5,248 bases of DNA, from NCBI GenBank assembly GCA_900553775.1, contig USEZ01000133.1, forward strand, positions 1-5,248. The letters run 5' to 3'. Shown here piece by piece: positions 1 through 5,248 of the stretch (positions are counted from its first letter, which is position 1; every line of letters begins with the position of its first letter). Under the pieces are notes generated by a model, which was given only the letters and a program-made list of their open reading frames with translations, had not been told where the DNA came from and searched no databases. The position numbers and the translations under genes were made by a program. Source of the DNA: an uncultured Slackia sp. (lineage in GTDB: Bacteria; Actinomycetota; Coriobacteriia; Coriobacteriales; Eggerthellaceae).

Positions 1-161
1 TCAAATGCGTCCGTTATTTCCGATGTCATTCCCGACATAAGACTTACAAGCGCAATAACCGCCGTAATACCGATTATAATACCGAGCATTGTAAGTATTG
101 AACGCATTTTGTTGCCGACAATACTTGACATTGCCATCTGAAAACATTTCCAAATACTCAT
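1..161 (-). CDS. MacB/FtsX-type ABC transporter permease, N-terminal fragment (cut by window edge)
   Basis: Fifty-three codons are readable from an ATG at 161 down to the window edge, with no stop. The protein begins MSIWKCFQMAMSSIVGNKMR and continues into a hydrophobic stretch with SILTMLGIIIGITAVIALVS at about residues 21-40. This 'NKMRS-LTMLGIIIGI-AVI' pattern is the hallmark first transmembrane helix of MacB-family permeases, which export peptides, macrolides or lipids with a LolD/MacB-type ATPase. The start is supported by an AAAGGGGG ribosome site at 172-179, ten bases upstream. The gene begins two bases after the stop of the preceding ATPase frame, the usual tight ATPase-permease operon spacing. 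Its AT-richer codons (ATA, ATT, TCA, CTT) match the last ~100 codons of that frame and differ from the rest of the window. Family assignment is firm; the exported substrate is unknown. Confidence 0.85.
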   Translation of the reverse strand, partial: MSIWKCFQMAMSSIVGNKMRSILTMLGIIIGITAVIALVSLMSGMTSEITDAF

Positions 162-163
162 AA

Positions 164-1912
164 TCAAGTCGCCCCCTTTGCTCTTTCATCTTCGGGAGCA
201 TCTTCGCCCGCACCGTGTTGGTTCATTACTGTTACGTCACCCTCTGCCGGGCCGTCATAAACGATACGTCCGTCTGTTATACGAATGATACGTTTTGCTT
301 TCGCCGCTATCGAGTTATCGTGAGTGATAAGAATAATCGTATTACCCTCCGCATTAAGTTTCTGCAAAAACAGCATTACTTCACGACCTGTACGCGAGTC
401 AAGCGCGCCTGTAGGCTCATCGGCAAGGATCACCGACGGATCACCCGCCAAAGCTCTTGCTATTGACACTCTCTGTTGCTGACCGCCCGAAAGCTCGAAG
501 GGGCTTGCGTCGCGCAGGACGTCGACGTCGAGCCCCACCAGGGAAAGCGACGATGCGACGCGCGCGGCCGTCTCGTCTTCGGAAAGCCCCATATTGCGCG
601 GTCCGAATGCCACGTCGTCGTAGACGGTGGCGGCGAAAAGCTGGCGTTCGGGGTATTGGAACACCACGCCGATCTTCGCGCGTGCTGCGTCGGCCTCCTT
701 TTTTCCGGCGATATCGCGACCGTCTACGAGCACGCGCCCGCTCGTCGGTTTGAGAATGCCGTTCATGTGCGCGATCAGCGTCGATTTGCCCGACCCCGTG
801 TGCCCTGCGATGCCGAGGAATTCCCCCGCGCGGATATCGAGGTCGATATTGTGCAAAGCCCATACGGCATGGGGGTCGTTGCCCCATTTCGCGGTTTTCT
901 CGCGCTTATGCGCGCGGTTCTTCCGGGCTTTCGACGAATCGAGGTAAGTGTGGCTGACGTGCTCGAAGGAGATGACCGGGGCCGCGTCCTTTCGCTCGTC
1001 CGTTTGCCGCCTGTCGGATGCGCGCCCGTCGGACGGACACGTGCAGCTGCCGCCTTCGGCCGCATCGTCTCGGGGGCTCTTTTCGGCCGCATCGTCGCAT
1101 TGCGCAAGGCCGGCGATGCGTTCGGCCAGGTCGTCTTCGCGAATGCAGACGGGAACGTCGATGCCTTCGTCGCGCAGCCGGCCGGAAAGCTCGCATGCGA
1201 AGGGCACCTCGAGGTTCAAGTCGGCGAGCCGCTCGGATCGGGCGAGCACGTCGGCGGGGGCGCCGTCGAGCGCAACGCGTCCGCCGTCGAGCACGATGAC
1301 GCGGTCGGCCTCGGCCGCCTCTTCCATGAAGTGGGTGATGCACACGATGGTCATGCCGCGCTCGTTGAGCGCCTTGCAGACGCGCATGAGCCCACGGCGG
1401 CCGCGCGGGTCGAGCATGGCCGACGCCTCGTCGAGCACGAGGATTTTCGGCTCCATGGCGAGCGCGCCTGCGATGGCGACGCGCTGTTTCTGGCCGCCCG
1501 AAAGCGCATTGGTTTCGTGCGATTCGAACCCGACGAGGCCGACCTCGCAAAGCGCCTCGCTCACGCGTCGTGCGATTTCGGGGGTTTCGACGCCGAGGTT
1601 TTCAGGGCCGAATGCAACGTCGTCTTCGACGAGGGAGGCCACCAGCTGGTCGTCGGGGTTTTGGAACACCATGCCGGCGGTGGAGCGGATGGCGTAAAGC
1701 GCGCTTTCGTCGGCGGTGTCCATGGAGTCGACGCGCATGCTTCCCTCATCGGGGACGAGCAGGGCGTCGATATGTTTGGCGAAGGTGGACTTTCCCGACC
1801 CGTTGCCGCCGAGGATGCAGACGAATTCCCCCGGGGCGATGCGGACGGTTACGTCGCGGAGCACGAAATGCTCGTCGTCGTAGGAAAAGCCGAGATGTTC
1901 GCAATCGATCAT
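164..1912 (-). CDS. Fused EcfA1-EcfA2 ECF transporter ATPase whose C-terminus is replaced by a MacB/LolD-type ATPase end (chimeric ORF)
   Basis: A 582-residue frame with two ABC nucleotide-binding domains that would hydrolyse ATP on the inner face of the membrane. Domain 1 (about 1-235) has Walker A GGNGSGKST at 35-43, Q-loop FQNPDDQ at 83-89, signature LSGGQ at 137-141, Walker B ending D161-E162 followed by ASAMLDP (close to the EcfA1 DEATSMLDP form), and switch His194. A polar linker (about 240-310) follows. Domain 2 has Walker A GHTGSGKST at 370-378, Q-loop FQYPERQLF at 418-426 (typical of EcfA2), signature at 474-478, Walker B ending D498-E499 and His531. After the signature it reads IARALAGDP, ILADEPTGALDSRTG and NTIILITHD. 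This is MacB/LolD style; EcfA2 would read LDEPTAGLDP. Base composition and codon use change at the same point, so the last ~105 residues appear to come from another genome. The start ATG has only a weak GAGAAG upstream but gives the normal EcfA N-terminus MIDCEHLGFSY. The gene follows ribU by 126 bases and precedes a macB-like permease by 2. As assembled, domain 2 may not couple to an EcfT. Confidence 0.85.
   Translation of the reverse strand: MIDCEHLGFSYDDEHFVLRDVTVRIAPGEFVCILGGNGSGKSTFAKHIDALLVPDEGSMRVDSMDTADESALYAIRSTAGMVFQNPDDQLVASLVEDDVAFGPENLGVETPEIARRVSEALCEVGLVGFESHETNALSGGQKQRVAIAGALAMEPKILVLDEASAMLDPRGRRGLMRVCKALNERGMTIVCITHFMEEAAEADRVIVLDGGRVALDGAPADVLARSERLADLNLEVPFACELSGRLRDEGIDVPVCIREDDLAERIAGLAQCDDAAEKSPRDDAAEGGSCTCPSDGRASDRRQTDERKDAAPVISFEHVSHTYLDSSKARKNRAHKREKTAKWGNDPHAVWALHNIDLDIRAGEFLGIAGHTGSGKSTLIAHMNGILKPTSGRVLVDGRDIAGKKEADAARAKIGVVFQYPERQLFAATVYDDVAFGPRNMGLSEDETAARVASSLSLVGLDVDVLRDASPFELSGGQQQRVSIARALAGDPSVILADEPTGALDSRTGREVMLFLQKLNAEGNTIILITHDNSIAAKAKRIIRITDGRIVYDGPAEGDVTVMNQHGAGEDAPEDERAKGAT
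467..500 (-). other. Probable chimeric junction inside the ABC signature motif
   Basis: The open frame passes from GC-rich, EcfA2-like sequence (above ~495) to AT-richer, MacB-ATPase-like sequence (below ~470). The crossover lies in the codons for ELSGGQQQRV. The stretch CTTTCGGGCGG (483-493) could belong to either parent, since the first domain's own signature uses the same bases. The following CAGCAACAGAGAGTG uses AGA and CAA codons unlike the host side. Everything from here to base 1 (rest of the ATPase and the permease start) is coherent as a MacB operon. A join at a short conserved word is what a k-mer-driven misassembly would give; recombination would look the same in sequence alone. 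Confidence 0.7.
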
Positions 1913-2030
1913 CGTGTGCCGTTTCTTCTCGAGGTTTTCAGAAAATGACGCGTCGAGGCACGCCGCGCGTGAAACGCCGCCGCGTCGCTGCGATGCGCGT
2001 TTTGCGACGGGTTCCTCGTGCGTTTCGCAC

Positions 2031-2048
2031 CGCCCGGTCTAACGGGCG
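2031..2048 (-). other. GC-rich hairpin spanning the ribU stop codon
   Basis: The stem is CGCCCG / CGGGCG, six base pairs with a six-base loop, and it covers the TAG stop of ribU. There is no U-tract after it on the minus strand, so it is unlikely to terminate transcription by itself. It could stabilise or partly insulate the ribU part of the message before the ATPase gene 126 bases away. The remaining spacer (1913-2030) shows no promoter or gene I can support. Confidence 0.3.
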
Positions 2049-2635
2049 CCGGCGGCACGCGCCTTGGCCTTGCCGGCCGCAGGCGTGAACGAACCTTCGA
2101 CCGCTCGATAGGCGACAAGGGTAAGTACCGAGTTCAGGACGGTTTTCACCAGGTTGAACGGAACCAACGCGGGCAGAACGAGCGGGAGGATGGCGTCGAT
2201 GCTGCCGTACCAGAACCATACGCCGATCGTGAGGTTGGCAAGAATCGCGCCTGCGATGGCGAGCACGCTTGCGAGCGCAAGGCCGGCGATGCTGCCTTTG
2301 AACGTATGCATGCGGCGATATACGAGTGCGGCGGGAACCACGAAGAACAGCGTGGCGAGGACGTTCATGATGGACCCCACCCATTCGCCCAGGATAAGCC
2401 CGTGGATGACGGCGGCCATGGCGCCGACGACGAAGCCTGCGCTCGGGCCGAATGCGAATCCGCAGACCATGGCGGGCACAAGCGAGGGGTCATAGGTGAG
2501 AAACGGGACGCCGGGGATGAGGGGGATCTGCACGAAGGAGAACAGGGCGGAGATGGCGCACATAAGCGCCATGGTGACGAGCTGGCGGGTGCTCCAACGG
2601 TTCGTGTTTCGCAAGGTGTCGGGTTTCGCTGCCAT
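2039..2635 (-). CDS. ribU: ECF transporter S component RibU, riboflavin-specific
   Basis: A 198-residue, very hydrophobic protein with about six membrane segments, the normal length for RibU. The N-terminal helix region TRQLVTMALMCAISALFSF (16-34) carries the A-x-x-x-A-type surface that S components use to bind EcfT. The signature LTYDPSLVPAMVCGFAFGP (46-64) matches the RibU motif 'L-YDPSD-PALIGGF-FGP'. The near-C-terminal PFNLVKTVLNSVLTLVAYR (159-177) is also typical of the family. The start at 2635 is chosen because AAAAGAGG (2641-2648) lies five bases upstream and the family-like sequence starts just after. The in-frame ATG at 2704 sits in the terminator of the leader and has no role in the family. 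The substrate call is strengthened by an FMN riboswitch in the leader. The gene is followed by the EcfA-type ATPase, its energy partner. The C-terminal tail AAGKAKARAAGAR is basic, as expected for a cytoplasmic end. Confidence 0.93.
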   Translation of the reverse strand: MAAKPDTLRNTNRWSTRQLVTMALMCAISALFSFVQIPLIPGVPFLTYDPSLVPAMVCGFAFGPSAGFVVGAMAAVIHGLILGEWVGSIMNVLATLFFVVPAALVYRRMHTFKGSIAGLALASVLAIAGAILANLTIGVWFWYGSIDAILPLVLPALVPFNLVKTVLNSVLTLVAYRAVEGSFTPAAGKAKARAAGAR

Positions 2636-2691
2636 GACGGCCTCTTTTCCGCGAGACGGATAGACTGCCAGGTTCGTTTCCTCGTCTCGCT

Positions 2692-2732
2692 GAAAAAGAA
2701 ACAAGCCCGCATGAATTCCAATACGGGCTTGT
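2692..2732 (-). terminator. Rho-independent terminator (attenuator) in the ribU leader
   Basis: On the minus strand the arms ACAAGCCCG (2724-2732) and CGGGCTTGT (2701-2709) form nine perfect base pairs, followed after one mismatch by an A-T/T-A pair. The stem is followed directly by TTCTTTTTC (2692-2700). Hairpin plus U-tract is the intrinsic terminator signature. It lies between the FMN aptamer and the ribU ribosome site, so it is the expected expression platform of an 'off' riboswitch: FMN binding should favour this hairpin and stop transcription before ribU. The helix and U-tract are seen directly; the ligand response is inferred. Confidence 0.85.
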
Positions 2733-2788
2733 CATTCGCATGAGGGCGCGCCGTTCGCTATGCGTCGGGGCGCGGTGTCGTGCGAACC

Positions 2789-2949
2789 CTGCCTCTTCCA
2801 TCCGGACTGTGACCGTTGGTCTCGGATTCTCACCGAGTCGGCTCGATGCGCGCCTGAAGGCCCCGCATCGAGGTCGCGGACTTCCGGTGCGGTGTGTTTG
2901 TGCCGTGCCGGTTACCGCCAGTGGGGAATCGCACCCCGCCCTGAAACAG
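2789..2949 (-). ncRNA. FMN riboswitch (RFN element)
   Basis: The 161-base minus-strand RNA carries the conserved RFN blocks in order. These are AGGGCGGGGTGCGATTCCCC then ACTGGCGGTAA near the 5' end, AAGTCCGCGACC in the middle, GGTGAGAATCCGAGACC and ACGGTCACAGTCCGGATGG, then GAAGAGG near the 3' end. P1 closes as CTGTTTC (2943-2949) with GAGGCAG (2789-2795), using G-U pairs. A variable arm is a nine-pair helix, CTCGATGCG with CGCATCGAG (2842-2850 / 2864-2872). This aptamer binds flavin mononucleotide and controls riboflavin synthesis or uptake genes. Here it stands before ribU with a terminator between them. Confidence 0.96.
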
Positions 2950-2963
2950 AATTCATGGCCGAT

Positions 2964-2991
2964 ATTGTAGCACCGCGAGTGGGCATGAAAA
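2964..2991 (-). promoter_or_regulatory. Promoter for the FMN riboswitch-ribU transcript
   Basis: On the minus strand a TACAAT -10 box (2964-2969, five of six matches to TATAAT) is preceded at a 16-base spacing by TTTTCA (2986-2991, four of six matches to TTGACA). Initiation about seven bases downstream would start the RNA just before the aptamer's P1 helix at 2949, which is the usual spacing for a riboswitch leader. The -10 is good and the -35 is modest. Confidence 0.65.
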
Positions 2992-2999
2992 CTCCGCAC

Positions 3000-3420
3000 A
3001 TGCGCGCAGCGATGCGCTTGCACGAAAAACCATGCGATCGGCTCGGTTTCGTAGGCTGGATCTATCGTTTTGCACGCAAGCGCGAAGCGATGCCTCCGCG
3101 TTTTCGATGCCGATGAACGTATTCCAGCGTGCATGCGCCTCGTTCGATCCGTTTCTGCAACGAAGATGCAAACGAACATTGTTTGCGATAGTCTCCGCAC
3201 GGCTTTCCGTCAGGCCGCCGTTTGCCGTGCTCAAGGCGGTAGACGTCGCATCGCTGGAAGCATGCCGCGGGCGTAAGCTTCGCCGGAGCGCAATCTCGGC
3301 CGAAGCACGGCGCAGCGGGTCGTTCCCGCCGCCGTCCAGCGCGCATTTTGCCGTGTTTGCGAGCCTTCTTCGAGGGTAATAATTCGGAAAGATTTTCCTA
3401 ACAAATACTGAACAAAGGCG
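3000..3420. other. Intergenic region with no convincing gene
   Basis: This GC-rich stretch separates two divergent transcription units. The open frames crossing it, such as 3032-3379 (+), are arginine-rich or low in recognisable sequence, have no good ribosome site and resemble no family I know. One imperfect inverted repeat is present: GCGCTTGC (3014-3021) with GCAAGCGC (3076-3083), plus flanking AAAA/TTTT on the loop sides. It could hold regulator sites for either unit or be a decayed gene; I cannot tell which. Confidence 0.4.
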
Positions 3421-3424
3421 CTCA

Positions 3425-3453
3425 TTGCCATTAACTTCTGTGGTTTATATGCT
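3425..3453 (+). promoter_or_regulatory. Sigma-70-type promoter for the molybdopterin oxidoreductase gene
   Basis: TTGCCA (3425-3430, five of six matches to the -35 consensus) and TATGCT (3448-3453, four of six to the -10) are separated by exactly 17 bases. The local sequence is clearly more AT-rich than its surroundings. Transcription would begin near 3460, about 50 bases before the ATG at 3510. Confidence 0.55.
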
Positions 3454-3462
3454 CTTTTACGG

Positions 3463-3478
3463 CACGAGGAGTGTCGTG
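3463..3478 (+). promoter_or_regulatory. Short palindrome just downstream of the predicted start site (possible operator)
   Basis: CACGA and TCGTG flank a six-base centre, giving a 16-base inverted repeat immediately after the predicted transcription start. A regulator dimer bound here could block the promoter. The arms are only five bases, so chance is a real alternative. Confidence 0.25.
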
Positions 3479-3509
3479 ATTCAGGTAGGAAATCGACAAG
3501 GGGGAAACG

Positions 3510-5248
3510 ATGAGCTATCTCGATCGAGTGAAGCAATCGTCCGGGATGAGTCGACGGAGCTTCGTTGCAGCAAGCGCCGCAGCAACGGCGGCTTTGGCTG
3601 CAACGGGCCTTGCGGGCTGCGCGCCTAACAGCGTCGAAGAAACCAAGGACGAAGGGGGTGCTTCCACCGAGCGCGATATCGTGAGCGGTGAATGGAAAAC
3701 GGCGGCATGCTGGCATAACTGCGGCGGCCGTTGCGTGAACAAGGTCTTGGTCAAAGACGGCGTCGTGGTGCGCCAGAAAACCGACGACACCCACGAAGAC
3801 AGCCCCGATTATCCGCAGATTCGCAGTTGCGCACGCGGTCACAGCCAGCGCCAGCAAGTATTCGGAGCCGATCGTATTAAATACCCCCTGAAGCGAAAAG
3901 GATGGAGCTCCGACAATCCCAATGGCGAAATGCGTGGAAAGGACGAATGGGAGCGCATCAGCTGGGACGAGGCGTTAGATTACGTAGCTGACGAGCTCAA
4001 GAAGGTCTACGAAAAATACGGTCCTACGGGCGTGTACCATCTTGGATGGCCCATGGGCTACACCACGCGCATGATTTCCTCGATGGGCGGCGCTGTTTGC
4101 ACGACGAACACGTCGTCCCACGGCACATATACCTATTGCTTCACGTATCTTGGTCTTCCGTACCAGGGCGTCGGCCCTGGCACGCTGTTTTGCGAGAGCG
4201 CCAATGACCGCTTCGATTTGGTGAACGCCGAGACCATCGTGTTGTACGGCTGTAATCAGGGATGGGCTTCTGCAGGCAATCACTGCAGTTATTTCTGGCG
4301 TGCGAAAGAAGCGGGTGCCGAGTTCGTTTATGTCGGACCTGAATACAATGTCACGGCGTCGCTTTTCGAGGCGAAATGGATTCGCGTGCGTCCTGGCACC
4401 GATGTGGCTCTGCTGCTTGCCGTGGCTTATACGATGCTCGACGAAGACGACGAAAAGAACCTGATCGATTGGGATTTCTTGAAGAAGTACACCGTTGGGT
4501 TCACGAGCGATAACATGCCCGAAAATGCCGCAACGGATGAGAACCTTCATGACTACATCGTGGGTGTTTACGACGGAATTCCGAAGACCCCCGAATGGGC
4601 AACGGACATCTGCGGAACTCCTGTCGAAGATATCGTGTGGCTTGCCGAAGCAATCGGCAAAGATCGTAAGGTTTCGATACTGCACAGCTTTGCCGCGGCT
4701 CGAAATAAGGGTGCCGAAGATTTTCCTCAGATGCTGATGACCATCGGGTGCATGGGCGGGCATATGGGTAAGCCTGGTCATTGCTGCGGTACGGCTTTCC
4801 ATTCCACTGCGGGCACGGGTGGTCCGTCGTTGGTCATGCCCGGCTCCACCGGTTTGCAATACATGATGTCGCCGCTGAACTACAACGTGTCCGATCCCGA
4901 GCGTTGGCGTCCCGTTCTCGAGGGCAAATTCATCGACAACGGTTCAGGGTTCGGCATTCCCGGCATGCCCCAGCAGGCGGTCGAGCGAGAGTGCGATATA
5001 CACGTTATCACGAACGACGAAACGTCGAATTTCCTGCAGAGCAGCATTGACATCACGAAAGGAATCGAAGCGTATCGCAAGGTCGATTTCGTCTATTGCA
5101 ATGCCTATACGCTTACTACCACTGCGAAGTACTGCGACATCATTCTTCCTGCATGCACTCCCTGGGAGAAACTTGCGCCGAATGCGTACTTGGCTTATAT
5201 GAGCCGCGATTACCAGATTTTCCCGTCCAAGATTACCGAGCCGCTCTA
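3510..5248 (+). CDS. Tat-exported lipoprotein molybdopterin oxidoreductase, DmsA-like catalytic subunit (C-terminus beyond window)
   Basis: The first 579 residues of a DMSO-reductase-family enzyme that is usually about 750-850 long; the end, including most of the cofactor-binding C-terminal domain, lies outside. The start has AAGGGGG (3498-3504) five bases upstream. A twin-arginine signal SRRSFV (14-19), an alanine-rich hydrophobic core and the lipobox LAGC (Cys37) predict export of the folded protein by Tat and lipid anchoring on the outer membrane face. CWHNCGGRC gives three [4Fe-4S] ligands (Cys67, 71, 75) and Cys107 in SCARGH the fourth, as in DmsA. Further family marks are DRIKYPLKR (121-129), WERISWDEALD (147-157) and VRPGTDVALLLA (293-304). 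Later come 'FLKKYTVGF', 'KTPEWA' and 'GCMGGHMGKPG'. The segment HGTYTYC (204-210) aligns with DmsA's YGDYS, putting Thr208 where DmsA has the Ser ligand to molybdenum. The enzyme should transfer electrons to or from an external substrate through an iron-sulfur partner, probably encoded next. The substrate (sulfoxide, N-oxide, a plant or host aromatic, or other) is not readable. Confidence 0.93.
   Translation, partial: MSYLDRVKQSSGMSRRSFVAASAAATAALAATGLAGCAPNSVEETKDEGGASTERDIVSGEWKTAACWHNCGGRCVNKVLVKDGVVVRQKTDDTHEDSPDYPQIRSCARGHSQRQQVFGADRIKYPLKRKGWSSDNPNGEMRGKDEWERISWDEALDYVADELKKVYEKYGPTGVYHLGWPMGYTTRMISSMGGAVCTTNTSSHGTYTYCFTYLGLPYQGVGPGTLFCESANDRFDLVNAETIVLYGCNQGWASAGNHCSYFWRAKEAGAEFVYVGPEYNVTASLFEAKWIRVRPGTDVALLLAVAYTMLDEDDEKNLIDWDFLKKYTVGFTSDNMPENAATDENLHDYIVGVYDGIPKTPEWATDICGTPVEDIVWLAEAIGKDRKVSILHSFAAARNKGAEDFPQMLMTIGCMGGHMGKPGHCCGTAFHSTAGTGGPSLVMPGSTGLQYMMSPLNYNVSDPERWRPVLEGKFIDNGSGFGIPGMPQQAVERECDIHVITNDETSNFLQSSIDITKGIEAYRKVDFVYCNAYTLTTTAKYCDIILPACTPWEKLAPNAYLAYMSRDYQIFPSKITEPL

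Noticed and set aside
1..500. Left segment as a mobile element or horizontally acquired island
   Set aside because: No terminal repeats, integrase or transposase are visible, and the switch falls inside a conserved ABC motif in frame, which fits a misjoin or homologous crossover better than insertion.
476..1948. Long plus-strand open frame of 490 codons opposite the ATPase gene
   Set aside because: It is the antisense shadow of the GC-rich ecfA gene; its residues resemble no family and the minus strand has all ABC motifs in order.
2636..2704. Upstream ATG at 2704 as the ribU start, adding 23 residues
   Set aside because: It lies inside the terminator hairpin, has no ribosome site, and the added residues are not RibU-like; the ATG at 2635 has AAAAGAGG five bases upstream.
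2018..2743. Plus-strand 241-codon open frame opposite ribU
   Set aside because: Shadow of ribU; it even runs through the terminator hairpin and is rich in residues typical of antisense membrane genes.
3032..3379. Plus-strand 115-codon open frame as a small gene
   Set aside because: Arginine- and serine-rich composition, no clear ribosome site and no recognisable motif; such frames arise by chance in GC-rich DNA.
3231..3857. Minus-strand 208-codon open frame
   Set aside because: It overlaps the start, signal peptide and iron-sulfur motif of the plus-strand oxidoreductase, which has far stronger coding evidence.
3975..4859. Minus-strand 294-codon open frame
   Set aside because: Antisense to the well-conserved DmsA-like coding sequence; no independent motif.

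Overview
The window looks like DNA of a high-GC anaerobe of the Coriobacteriia/Eggerthellaceae type (Slackia, Eggerthella, Gordonibacter and relatives). The reasons are GC-rich codon usage, a fused two-domain ECF ATPase next to an FMN-riboswitch-controlled riboflavin S component, and a Tat-exported lipoprotein molybdopterin oxidoreductase, a class these gut bacteria carry in many copies. The assignment rests on style and gene content, not on a database match. The first ~480 bases do not fit this host. They are clearly lower in GC (43% in bases 1-60 against 63% in bases 601-660, counted by hand) and use Firmicute-like codons.

Layout. Bases 1-161 (minus) hold the start of a MacB/FtsX-type ABC permease cut by the window edge. 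Bases 164-1912 (minus) form one open frame. Its first ~473 codons are a fused EcfA1-EcfA2 ATPase of an ECF vitamin transporter. Its last ~105 codons are the C-terminal half of a MacB/LolD-type ATPase. The switch falls in the conserved ABC signature LSGGQQQRV (about 467-496). This is most simply a chimeric join, either an assembly artefact or a recombination at a conserved motif. Bases 2039-2635 (minus) encode the riboflavin S component RibU. Its leader holds a promoter (2964-2991), a full FMN riboswitch aptamer (2789-2949) and an intrinsic terminator (2692-2732). Bases ~3000-3420 contain no convincing gene. A promoter at 3425-3453 and a short palindrome at 3463-3478 precede a plus-strand gene from 3510 to the window end. 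That gene encodes a DmsA-like catalytic subunit with a Tat lipoprotein signal and a [4Fe-4S] motif.

Function. The ribU/ecfA unit is a riboflavin importer: RibU binds the vitamin in the membrane and the EcfA module powers uptake. The T component (EcfT) needed to link them is absent from the window, and the macB-like permease lies where it might be expected. Full-length FMN-bound leader RNA would be expected to terminate before ribU, so uptake is shut when flavin is plentiful. The divergent oxidoreductase is a separate unit, likely the first gene of a respiratory complex whose iron-sulfur and membrane subunits would follow beyond the window. Its substrate cannot be read from the sequence. I found no CRISPR array, insertion sequence, tRNA or rRNA.
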